From the NCBI GenBank assembly GCA_036874045.1, contig CM072335.1:9382001-9446000 (forward strand): a stretch of DNA of 64,000 nucleotides. The letters run 5' to 3'. Below, in pieces: positions 1 through 9,944 of the stretch. The translations under genes and the position numbers were made by a program. The number at the start of each line of letters is the position of its first letter. Within the stretch, counting starts at the first letter, position 1. The notes under the pieces are model-generated. The model was not told the DNA's origin and did no database searches. It was given only the letters and a program-made list of their open reading frames with translations. Origin of the DNA: Cymodocea nodosa (Eukaryota > Streptophyta > Magnoliopsida > Alismatales > Cymodoceaceae).

Positions 1-1275
1 TTATCTTTACCTTCTAGTGTAGTTGATTTAAATTCATGTTTGTTAGTTGAAACTAGTGATGCATATCTATGGCATAGAAGGATTGGGCATATAAATATGA
101 GACTGTTGCATAAACTATCTAGAAAACATTTAGTGAGAGGTTTACCAAAGATTAAATACTCAAAGAACTTTATGTGTGATGCATGTGAGTTAGGTAAACT
201 TCACAAAAACTCTTTTAAATCTAAAACTGATATTTCAAGCAAGAGAGTCTTAGAACTTATACATATGGATCTATTTGGACTAACAAGAATCATGAGTCTT
301 GGTGGTAAACGGTATGTATTTGTTTTAGTAGATGACTTCTCTAGATACACTTGGGTATATTTTCTAGCATCTAAGACAGAAGTTTTTGAAAAATTTAAAA
401 TGTTTTGCAATTTTGTTCAAAATGAGCAAAGTGTCTCTATTCAAAAACTTAGGAGTGATCTTGGAACTGAATTTGATAATGATCAAATGGATAACTATTG
501 TAATGAACATGGCATTGATCACAGATTTTCTTTTCCAAGAGCACCGTGTCAAAATGGTGTTGTTGAGAGAAAGAATAGATCACTTCAAGAAATGGCCAGA
601 ACTATGTTGAATGAACATAAGTTACCTCAAAATCTTTGGGCTGAAGCAGTAAATACAGCTTCTTATGTTATTAACATAAGTCATTTAAGACCTCATGTTA
701 ATAAAACATCTTTTGAAATTATGTTTAATAGGGTTCCAAAAATTTCCTATATGAAACCATTTGGCTGCAAGTGTTTTATTCTTAATACTAAGGATAAAAG
801 GGATAAATTTCAAGCCAAATCGGATGAAGGAATTTTTGTAAGTTACTCTACTAGAAGTAAAGCCTATAGAGTATATAACAAGACTTCTAGGACTATTGAA
901 GAAACCCTCCATGTAAGCTTCAATGAAAATTCTCTTAGAGAATCTCAATCTAAAGCTGATAATGATGATATGATCAATTTTCCAAATGAGTTAGAGATCA
1001 ATAGAGAGATTGATGATTTATCTGAGAAAATCAAAAATATGAACTTCAATGATCAAACTAGTGATGAAAGTGATGGACTTTCAGATGTTGATGAGAATAT
1101 TGAGGAAAATCAGAGAAATTGGCGTTATTCTTCATCACATCCCATTACTCAAGTCATTGGTAATATTAATGAGGGAGTTAAAACTAGAGCTTCAGTAAAT
1201 TTAAATAGTATGTGTATGTTTGTTTCTATGGTGGAACCAAGGAATATACAAGAAGCATTATCTGATGAAAATTAG
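1..1275 (+). pseudogene. Copia retrotransposon pol fragment: GAG-pre-integrase and integrase (5' end outside window)
   Basis: This is the integrase part of a Ty1/Copia polyprotein, which inserts element cDNA into the host genome. The frame is open from base 1, so the fragment continues off the left edge and no start codon should be assigned. Numbering residues from base 1, the zinc-binding HHCC motif is H25, H30, C59, C62 (WHRRIGH ... CDAC). The catalytic triad is D90 (HMDLFG), D153 (RSDLGTEF) and E189 (NGVVERKN), with 35 residues between D153 and E189 as in the D,D-35-E family. The acidic, variable stretch after about residue 290 is the usual linker towards RT. The frame ends at a TAG (1273-1275) where Copia relatives normally have a conserved tryptophan codon; homology continues in the same frame, so the stop is a mutation inside the polyprotein. 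Family is certain; the lineage (possibly SIRE-like) is only a guess. Confidence 0.93.
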
Positions 1276-1692
1276 ATAGTGGCAATGCAAGAAGAACTAA
1301 ATCAATTCATCAAAAATGATGTATGGGAATTAGTCTCTCCACGAGAAAATCAGTCCATAATAGGTACAAAGTGGATCTTTAGAAACAAAACTAACGAAAC
1401 TGGTCAAATTATAAGGAATAAAGCTAGATTAGTTGCACAAGGGTATACACAGGAAGAAGGATTAGATTATGATGAAACATTTGCTCCTGTGGCTAGGTTA
1501 GAAAGTATTAGAATATTATTGGCCTATGCTTGTTATATGGATTTTAAATTATATCAAATGGATGTAAAGAGTGCATTTCTAAATGGTTTAATTAATGAAG
1601 AAGTCTATGTAAAACAACCACCTGGATTTGAAGATATTAAAAATCCTGACTTTGTGTATAAATTGAAGAAAGCCTTATATGGTTTGAAGTAA
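1276..1692 (+). pseudogene. Copia reverse transcriptase, N-terminal part
   Basis: Same frame as the integrase fragment, directly after its TAG stop. RT copies element RNA into DNA in the virus-like particle. The opening MQEELNQF and KWIFRNK motifs, then [24 protein letters not shown] and [11 protein letters not shown], are standard Copia RT landmarks in the expected order. The first catalytic aspartate is the GAT codon at 1561-1563. [12 protein letters not shown] follows, and the fragment stops in the conserved LYGLK block at a TAA (1690-1692), where relatives have glutamine. Homology resumes without a frame change after the stop. Two in-frame stops inside one polyprotein mean this copy cannot make a full product. 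Confidence 0.93.
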
Positions 1693-1949
1693 GCACCTAG
1701 ATCATGGTATGAAAGATTGTCTACTTTTTTAATAGAAAAAGGCTATATCATGGGAAAAGCGGATCATACTCTATTTATTAAGAGAGATAGTAAAGATCAG
1801 ATTGTTTTTCAAATATACGTGGATGATATAATCTTTGGAGCAACCTTTGATAAGTTGATAGAAATATTCTCTCAAGAGATGACTAATCAGTTTGAAATGA
1901 GTATGGTAGGAGAACTTTCATATTTTCTAGGACTTCAAATTAAGCAAAG
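1693..1949 (+). pseudogene. Copia reverse transcriptase, catalytic YVDD part, interrupted
   Basis: Continuation of the same RT frame after the 1690 stop. It begins APRSWYERL, carries the YVDD active site at 1816-1827 (YVDDIIFGAT), then FEMSMVGELSYFLGLQIKQ. Right after LGLQIKQ (about 1946-1950) similarity to RT stops abruptly, and after a few unrelated codons the frame closes at 1975-1977. The rest of RT is found 1.56 kb downstream, starting at 3514, so the gene is split by a foreign or displaced segment. The catalytic core itself looks intact. Confidence 0.92.
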
Positions 1950-1950
1950 T

Positions 1951-3272
1951 AGGACAAATCAGAAGAAGACGGCTTAGAAAACTCAGAAAAAGTTTTACAA
2001 CAAAAGCCTTTGAAGGTCACTTGGGATGACACGTCTGAAGAGTCTGAATCTGACGAATCAGCATCAAAATCTTCACATTCAGAAGGAGAACAAGAGTTAG
2101 AAGACGTTGCTCATGTGTGCTTCATGGCAGATGAGTTTGAGGTAATATCTGATCCAGAAAGTCATTCAGATTTCAAATTTGATGAATTATTATGTGCTTA
2201 TCATGCATTATTACAAAAACTTAAAGTATGTAAATTGGAAAATAAGAATATTAGAAAATTTTCATCCATTATGGAAGAAGAAAATTGTTTCCTGTCTACT
2301 ACTTTAGAAAAGTTTAAATGTGATAATGAAAATCATGCTAGAGATTTGCAAAAATTTAGATTTAATGAATGTATCTTGCATGAACAAATACAGAATATAA
2401 ATGCTGAAAAATTAAAAATAGAATCTGAAAATGAAATGTTGAGAAACAATATAAATAAACTTGAATTAGAGATAGATAAATTAAAACTAAGAGAGCAAGA
2501 TTTAAATTCTACATTTGAGAAATGGAATTTAAGTCAAACTAAGTTAGACAAACTAACTAGTACCCCTACGGTGTCTTATAAATTTGGCTTAGGATTTGAT
2601 TATCCTGAATATCAAGCCAATAAAGGATTTATTAGTTGCAGTTCAAGTAAATCTAAGACTAAAATTCCTTTTATTTTGAAACAAGGTAATAAATATGTAG
2701 AAGTAGGTACTTCAAGGGATGAATCAAGCAGTAATAATATAAATCAATGTGATTTGTCAAATTGTACTTCTAACATGACTATAAATGTTTCTAAAAATCT
2801 TGTTTCTTGTTCTGGAAATTCAGTTTCTAAAATTTCAGACAATTGTAGTAAACTGAAAATTCAGAAACCTGAGCATGTAATTCAATACATTGGTATTAGA
2901 CCAATTACTCATTTTGCATGTGATAAAACAAAAAATTCTTGTGTAGAAAAAGATTTTGTATGTACAAAAAGTGTTAATACAAGTACAAAATCTTGGTATG
3001 AACTTATAAAAATGTATAAGCATGACCAAAATAAATTAACATCTAATAAAAATATGTTTGGTCTTGATTATACTACATCTGAAAACAAAAAGAATGATTG
3101 CAAAAGCAATAATGCTATATGTGAGTATGAAGCTAATGATAAATCAATAGTACTTACAACTAATAAGAATATAAATGATGATGTTAAACTATTTTTAAAC
3201 AAAAAGAAGAAATATGCGTTTAATGAACTTGGTCCTCAACAACATTGGATACCAAGAAAAAGTTTTTCTTAA
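1951..3272 (+). pseudogene. Copia gag fragment (C-terminal, coiled coil), displaced into RT
   Basis: An open frame runs from 1953 to a TAA at 3270-3272, with no usable ATG near its start. It begins with an acidic, serine-rich stretch (TWDDTSEESESDE), the kind of sequence that follows the nucleocapsid in many plant Copia gags. A long charged, leucine-spaced region, about 2210-2540, looks like coiled coil. The remainder is Asn/Lys/Ser-rich and ends with WIPRK shortly before protease. I see no CCHC zinc knuckle, so the upstream capsid and nucleocapsid parts are missing. Gag would form the particle that encloses element RNA. The fragment lies between two halves of RT, out of normal element order. 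The 3270 stop is in frame with the protease that follows. The gag assignment rests on layout and composition rather than on a sharp motif. Confidence 0.75.
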
Positions 3273-3510
3273 TTTGTGTTGCAAGAGGAAACAACATCAA
3301 AATGGATCTTGGACAGTGGAGCGTCAAGTCACATGACCGAACAAAAAAGTCTATTACAAAATTTTACAAATACCATGAAAGGAAGTGTAACATTTGGAAA
3401 CAAAAGCAAAGATAAAATCATAGGTATGGGCAATGTTCAAATAACTCCTACTTGTGTTATTTCAAATGTACTATATGTAGAAAACTTAGGTTTTAATTTG
3501 CTGAGTGTCA
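3273..3510 (+). pseudogene. Copia aspartic protease fragment
   Basis: In the same frame as the gag fragment, just past its stop. The motif WILDSGASSHMT carries the catalytic Asp-Ser-Gly, with the Asp codon at 3312-3314. VTFGNKSK, the glycine-rich IIGMGNVQI and VLYVENLGFNLLSV follow in normal order for a Copia protease, which cleaves the Gag-Pol precursor. The fragment ends at LLSV; the linker that normally leads to the integrase zinc finger is absent. Immediately downstream comes the tail of RT in another frame. The similarity ends at about 3508-3510, which marks the right breakpoint of the displaced gag-protease segment. Confidence 0.9.
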
Positions 3511-3513
3511 TAA

Positions 3514-3790
3514 ATGGATAAAGGTATATTTCTAAATCAGGAAAAATATGCAGATGAAATGCTTAAGAAATTTAATTTTAATGATATAAGGATTCGAGGA
3601 ACTCCTATGAGTACTACTTTAAAGTTAGATATTGATGACATAGGAAAATCTATTGATCAAAGAAAATACAGAAGTATGATTGGTTCTTTACTTTATTTGA
3701 CTGCTAGTAGACCTGATATTATGTTTGTTGTGTGTGTTTGTGCTAGATTTCAATCTAATCCTAAGGAATCACACTTAATTGCAGTTAAAA
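3514..3790 (+). pseudogene. Copia RT tail and start of RNase H connection, truncated
   Basis: This is the direct continuation of the RT interrupted at about 1946: GIFLNQEKYADEMLKKF follows LGLQIKQ in intact Copia elements. It then shows KYRSMIGSLLYLTASRPDIMF and CARFQSNPKESHLIAVKR, the connection leading to RNase H. A TAA lies immediately before the ATG at 3514. Similarity ends at about 3790; the frame runs on to 3960 through lysine- and serine-rich sequence I do not recognise. The RNase H catalytic domain, polypurine tract and 3' LTR are therefore missing or unrecognisable. Confidence 0.9.
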
Positions 3791-4140
3791 GACAAAACAG
3801 CACACAAAACAAAAAATCTTTTCAAGGATCAAACCATCCCTGCACACCAAAAGGAAAATCTTTTTCAGGGATCAAAAACACCTTCTCGGGAAAAATCTCT
3901 CAAGTGGAAGAAAGTTCAGTGAAGCATAAAAAGGTAAGATTTTCGTCATTGAAAATTTGAAGTATCAGAAGAAAGCAAATTCGGTGAAGCATGAAAAGAC
4001 AAGATATTCGTCACCGCAGAATTGCTAAGGAAGAAAAAGAAGAAGAAGAAAGATCTCAAATAGGGAGAAATGTTTCAAATTCCGCAAATTAGTTTTCTCT
4101 ATATGTAGTTATGAAATTGTTTAGATGGTACATGGTATCG
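3791..4140. other. Linker between retroelement and satellite, with short direct repeats
   Basis: No gene recognised. Two pairs of imperfect direct repeats are visible. One pair is near 3813-3833 and 3855-3877 (AAAATCTTTT then CAGGGATCAAA or close variants). The other is 3914-3948 and 3979-4013, 35 bp each and 65 bp apart, sharing GTGAAGCAT and TTCGTCA. A purine-only tract of 27 nt lies at 4027-4053. The stretch could be retroelement untranslated or LTR sequence, but no TG...CA termini or second copy can be matched in the window. Confidence 0.5.
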
Positions 4141-4242
4141 ACAAAAGCACTGGATCTCATCAAAACACCTAAGTTAAATGAGTTTGGGCGAAAGTAGTAC
4201 TAAGAAGGGTGACATCTTGGGAAGTCCTTGTGTTACACTCCT
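4141..4242 (+). pseudogene. 5' truncated 5S-like copy at array edge
   Basis: The first 5S-like copy lacks about its first 18 nt; similarity begins at ACAAAAGCAC (4141). It is also the most altered copy: AACACCTAAG replaces AACTCCAAAG, and the A-box region reads TTAAATGAGTTTGGG. The 3' end and T-run are normal. The array edge therefore lies inside the 5S part, not at a monomer boundary. Confidence 0.8.
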
Positions 4243-4628
4243 TTTTGCATCATGGTAGGATGGTCTTTTTGTAAATCAAACTTCCACTAAGAGATGACCC
4301 TATTATTGATAATGGTTTCCAAAATTAATGTCATATATTGAATGACATCATGATCAAAATGTTTCATTATAACGGTGGTTGATATCGAAAGGGTTGTATT
4401 CTCTTACTAAAATTTTGCAACATCTTAACTTACAACAATTAGAGTACCATGAAATGAGAAACGTTTAAAATCCGTTGTGTCGTGTTTTTTTAAGAGAGTT
4501 GTAATCATTGCAAATGAGTTGAAATAATTGGATCTTCCTTTACAAACTTTAAATAATCTAATTTAACAAGTTTCTAGTATGAATTATCATAGTTTTCGAT
4601 CTTTCTATAATGATAAATTTAGATGTTT

Positions 4629-4748
4629 GTGTGCAACCATACCGACACAAAATAACAGGATCTCATCAAAACTCCAAAGTTAAATGTGTTTGGGTGAGAG
4701 TAGCACTAAGATGGGTGACCTCTTGGGAAGACCTTGTGTTGCACACTT
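4629..4748 (+). pseudogene. 5S rRNA pseudogene, first full-length copy
   Basis: Full 120-nt 5S-like sequence. GTGCAACCATACCGACAC replaces the array-typical GTGCGACCATACCAACAC, and AATAACAGGATC replaces AAGCACTGGATC. The C-box region (GATGGGTGACCTC) is intact. Confidence 0.85.
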
Positions 4749-6520
4749 TTTTGCATCATGGTAGGATGATCTTTTTGTAAATCAAACTTCCTCTAAGAGA
4801 CGACGCTGTTATTCATAATGGTTTCCAAAATAAATGTCATATTATTAATGACATCATGATCAAAATGTTCCATTATAATGTTGGTTGATATCGAAAGGGT
4901 TGTATTCTCTTACTAAAATTTTGTAACATCTTAACTTACAACAATTAGAGTACCATGAAATGAGAAACGTTTAATATCCGTTTTGTCGTGATGTTTTTTT
5001 AAGATAGTTGTAATCGTTGCAAATGAGTTGAAATAATTGGATATTCATTTACAAACTTTAAATAATCTAATTCAAGAAGTTTCTAGTGTGAATTATCATA
5101 GTTTTCGATCTTTCTATAATTATAAATTTAGAAATGTGTGTACGACCATACCAACACAAAAGCACTGGATCTCATCAGAACTCCAAAGTTAAATGTATTT
5201 GGGGGAGAGTAGTACTAAAAAGGGTGACCTCTTGGGAAGTCCTTTTCTTGCACTCCTTTTTGCATCATTGTAGGATGGTCATTTTGTAAATCAAACTTCC
5301 ACTAAGAGACGAACCTATTATTAATAATGGTTTCCAAAATAAATGTCATACATTGAATGACTTCATGATCAAAATGTTTCATTATAACGGAGGTTGATAT
5401 CGAAAAGGTTGTATTCTCTTACTAAAATTTTGTAACATCTTAACTTACAACAATTAGAGTACCATGAAATGAGAAACGTTTAAAATCCGTTGTGTCGTGT
5501 TTTTTTAAGAGAGTTGTAATCATTGCAAATGAGTTGAAATAATTGGATCTTCCTTTACAAACTTTAAATAATCTAATTCAACAAGTTTCTAGTGTGAATT
5601 ATCATAGTTTTCGATCTTTCAATATTGATAAATTTAGAAGTTTTTGTGCGACCATACCAACACAAAAGCACTGGATCTCATCGAAACTCCAAAGTTAAAT
5701 GTGTTTGGGCGAGAGTAGTACTAAGATGGGTGACCTCTTGGGATGTCCTTGTGTTGCACTCTTTTTTGCATCATGGTAGGATGATCTTTTTGTAAATCAA
5801 ACTTCCACTAAGAGAGGACCCTACTATTCATAATGGTTTCCAAAATTAATGTCATATTATTAATGACATCATGATCAAAATGTTCCATTATAACGTTGGT
5901 TGATATCAAAAGGGTTGTATTCTCTTACTAAAATTTTGTAACATCTTAACTTACAACAATTAGAGTACGATGAAATGAGAAAGGTTTAATATCCGTTGTG
6001 TCGTGATGTTTTTTTAAGATAGTTGTAATCATTGCAAATTAGTTGAAATAATTGGATATTCATTTACAAACTTTAAATAATCTAATTCAACAAGTTTTTA
6101 GTGTGAATTATCATAGTTTTCGATCTTTCTGTAACGATAAATTTAGAAATGTGTGTGCGACCATACCAACACAAAAGCACTAGATCTCAAAAGAACTCCA
6201 AAGTTGAATGTGTTTGGGCGAGAGTAGTACTAAGAAGGGTGACCTCTTGGGAAGTCCTTGTGTTAAACTCCTTTTTGCATCATGATAGGATGATCTTTTT
6301 GTAAATCAAACTTTAACTAAGAGACGACCCTATTATTCATAATGGTTTCCAAAATTAATGTCATATTATTAATGACAACATGATCAAAATGTTCCATTGT
6401 AACGTTGGTCGATATCGAAAGGGTTGTATTCTCTTACTAAAATTTTGTAACATCTTAACTTACAACAATTAGAGTACAATGAAATGAGAAACGTTTAATA
6501 TCTGTTGTATCGTGATGTTT

Positions 6521-9500
6521 TTTTAAGATAGTTGTAATCATTGCAAATGAGTTGAAATAATTGGATATTCATTTACAAACTTTAAATAATCTAATTCGAC
6601 AAGTTTCTAGTGTGAATTATCATAGTTTTCGATCTTTCTGTAACGATAAATTTAGAAATGTGTGTGCGACCATACCAATGCAAAAGCACTGGATCTCATC
6701 AGAACTCCAAAGTTGAATGTGTTTGGGCGAGAGTAGTACTAAGAAGGGTGACCTCTTGGGAAGTCCTTATGTTACACTCCTTTTCGCATCATGGTAGTAT
6801 GATCTTTTTGTAAATCAAACTTCCACTAAGAGACGACCCTATTACTCATAATGGTTTCCAAAATTAATGTCATATTATTAATGACATCATGATCAAAATG
6901 TTCCATTATAACGTTGGTTGATATCGAAAGGGTTGTATTCTCTTACTAAAATTTTGTAACATCTTAACTTACAACAATTAGAGTACGATGAAGTGAGAAA
7001 CGTTTAATATCTGTTGTGTCATGGTGTTGTTTTAAGAGAGTTGTAAACATTTCAAATGAGTTGAAATAATTGGATCTTCATTTACGAACTTTAAATAATC
7101 CAATTCAACAAGTTTCTAGTGTGAATTATCATAGTTTTCGATCTTTCTGTAACGATAAATTTAGAAATGTGTGTGTGACCATACCAACACGAAAGCACTG
7201 GATCTCATCAGAACCCCAAAGTTAAATGTGATTGGGGGAGAGTAGTACTAAGATGGGTGACCTCTTGTGAAGTCCTTGGGTTGCACTCCTTTTTGCATCA
7301 TGGTAGGATGGTCTTTTCGTAAATCAAACTTCCACTAAGAGACGACCCTATTATTGATAATGGTTTCCAAAATTAATGTCATATATTGAATGACATCATG
7401 ATCAAAATGTTTCATTATAACGGGGGTTGATATCGAAAGGGTTGTATTCTCTTACTAAAATTTTGTAACATCTTGACTTACAACAATTAGAGTACCAAGA
7501 AATGAGAAACGTTTAATATCCGTTGTGTCGTGGTGTTTTTTTAAGAGAGTTGTAATCATTGCAAATGAGTTGAAATAATTGGATCTTCATTTACAAACTT
7601 TAAATAATCCAGTTCAACAAGTTTCTAGTGTGAATTATCATAGTTTTCGATCTTTCTTTAACGATAAATTTAGAAATTTGAGTGCGACCATAGCAACACA
7701 AAAGCACTGGATTTCTTCAGAACTCCAAAGTTAAATATGTTTGGGAGAGAGTAGTATTAAGATGGGTGACCTCTTGGCAAGTCCTTGTGTTGCACTCCTT
7801 TTTGCATCATGGTACGATGGTATTTTTGTAAATCAAACTTCCACTAAGAGACGACCCTATTATTGATAATGCTTACCAAAATTAATGTCATATATTGAAT
7901 GACATCATGATCAAAATGTGCCATAATAACGGTGGTTGATATCGAAAGGGTTCTATTCTCTTACTAAAATTTTGTAACATCTTGACTTACAACAATTAGA
8001 GTTCCATGAAGTGAGAAACGTTTAATATCTGTTGTGTCGTGCTGTTTTTTTAAGAGAGTTGTAATCATTGCAAATGAATTGAAATAATTGGATCTTCTTT
8101 TACAAACATTAAATAATCCAATTCAACAAGTTTCTAGTGTGAATTATCATAGTTTTCGATCTTTCTGTCACGATAAATTTAGAAATGTGTGTGCGACCAT
8201 ACCAACACAAAAGCACTGGATCTCATCAGAACTGCAAAGTTAAATGTGTTTGGGCGAGAGTAGTACTAAGATGGGTGACCTCTTGGGTAGTCCTTGTGTT
8301 GCACTCCTTTTTGCATCATGGTAGGATGGTCTTTTTGTAAATCAAACTTTCACTAAGAGACGACCCTATTATTAATTGGATCTTCATTTACAAACTTTAA
8401 ATAATCTAATTCAACAAGTATCTAGTGTCAATTGTCATAGTTTTCGATCTTTCTTTAATGACAAATTTAAAAATGTGTGTATCACCATACCAACACAAAA
8501 GCATTGGATCTCATCAGAAATTCTTTGCTAAATGTGTTTTGGCGAGAGTATTACTAAGATGGGTGACCTCTAGGGAAGTCCTTGTGTTGCACACTTTTTT
8601 GCATCATGGTAGGATGGTCTTTTTGTAAATCAAACTCTCATTGAGAGACGACCCTCTTATTGATAATGGTTTCCGAAATGGTGGTTGATATCGAAATTGT
8701 TGTATTCCCTTACTAAAATTTTGTAACATCATAACTTACAACAATTAGAGTACCATGAAATGAGAAACGTTTAATATCCGTTGTGTCGTGATGGTTTTTT
8801 AAGAGAGTTGTAATCATTGCAAATTTGTTGAAATAATTGGATCTTAATTTACAAACTTTAAATAATCTAATTCAACAACTTTCTAGTGTGAATTATCATA
8901 GTTTTCGATCTTTCTTTAATGATAAATTTAGAATTGTGCGTGCGACCATATCAACTCAAAAGTACCGTATCTCATCAGAACTTCAAAGTTAAATGTGTTT
9001 GGGCGAGAGTAGTACTAAAATGGGTGACCTCTTGAGAAGTCCTTGTGTTGCACTTCTTTTTGCATCATGGTAGGATGGTCTTTTTGTAAATCAAACACAC
9101 ACTAAGAGACGACCCTATTATTGATAATGGTTTCCAAAATTAATGTCATATATTGAATGACATCAAGATCAAAATGTTCAATTATAACGGTGGTTGATAT
9201 CGAAAGGAATGTATTCTCTTACTAAAATTTTGTAACATCTTAACTTACAGCAATTAGAGTACCATGAAATGAGAAACGTTTAATATCCATTGTGTCGTGA
9301 TGTTTTTTTAAGAGAGTTGTAATCATTGCAAATGAGTTAAAATAATTTGATCTTCATTTACAAACTATAAATAATCTAATTCGACAACTTTCTAGTGTGA
9401 ATTATCATAGTTTTATATCTTTCTGTAATGATAAATTTAGTAATGCGTGTGCGACCATATCAATACAAAAGCACTGGATCTCATCAAAACTCCAAAGTTA

Positions 9501-9944
9501 AATGTGTTTGGGCGAGAGTAGTACTAAGATTGGTGACCTCTTTGGAAGTCCTTGTGTTGCACTCCTTTTTGCATCATGGTAGGATGGTCTTTTTGTAAAT
9601 CAAATACTCACTACGAGACGAACCTATTATTGATAATGGTTTCCAAAATTAATGTCATATATTGAATGACATCATGATCAAAATGTTCCTTTATAACGGT
9701 GGTTGATATCGAAAGGGTTGTATTCTATTACTAAAATTTTGTAACATCTTAACTTACAACAATTAGAGTACTAGGAAATGAGAAATGTTTAATAACCGTT
9801 GTGTCGTGATGTTATTTTAAGAGAGTCGTATTCTTTGAAATGAGTTGAAATAATTGGATCTTCATTGACAAACCTTAAATAATCTAATTCAACAAGTTTC
9901 TAGTGTCAATTATCATAGTTTTCGATCTTTCTGTAATGATGAAT
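6521..9944 (+). repeat. Long segmental duplication, left copy
   Basis: 5S-like starts: 6662, 7171, 7680, 8189, 8477, 8938, 9447. This segment recurs at 14903-18545 with shared private variants, such as the 48-bp shorter spacer after 8477/17077 and the TATATC in place of TCGATC before 9447/18047. The offset is about 8380 bp up to 8370 and 8600 bp afterwards, because this copy has lost about 221 bp of spacer near 8371 (step 8189 to 8477 only 288 bp). Similarity begins inside TTTTAAGATAG (6521) and ends near GATGAATT (9944). Confidence 0.85.
8477..8596 (+). pseudogene. 5S rRNA pseudogene with altered 5' end
   Basis: Reads GTGTATCACCATACC where other copies have GTGTGCGACCATACC, and AAATTCTTTGCTAAATG across the A-box, so this internal promoter element is badly damaged. 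The same changes occur in the duplicate at 17077, so they predate the duplication. Confidence 0.8.

Larger units (their letters stand above)
4141..6520 (+). repeat. Left-edge satellite block, 'TTCCAC' spacer family
   Basis: 5S-like starts (position +1): 4123 (only its part from 4141 present), 4629, 5138, 5644, 6153. Spacers carry AAACTTCCACTAAGAG after the T-run, unlike the ACACAC form that dominates further right. The monomers differ from each other more than those near the right end: some carry the short ATATTGA loop, others the ATTATTA loop, in the spacer hairpin. This fits an old, less homogenised array edge. Confidence 0.85.

Noticed and set aside
201-3029. Short minus-strand and shifted frames under the Copia fragments
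   Set aside because: They overlap integrase, RT and gag sequence with clear motifs on + and have no domains of their own.
3522-3960. A complete small protein gene at 3514-3960
   Set aside because: Its first 92 codons are RT/RNase H connection of the broken Copia element; the rest is lysine/serine-rich read-through into non-coding linker.
4027-4053. Purine tract as the Copia polypurine tract
   Set aside because: It is not followed by a recognisable LTR start (TG) and lies in sequence with other simple repeats, so the role cannot be supported.
4131-4142. TGGTATC at the array edge as a retrotransposon primer-binding site
   Set aside because: Only seven bases match, with no adjoining LTR end; it overlaps the start of 5S similarity and is probably chance.
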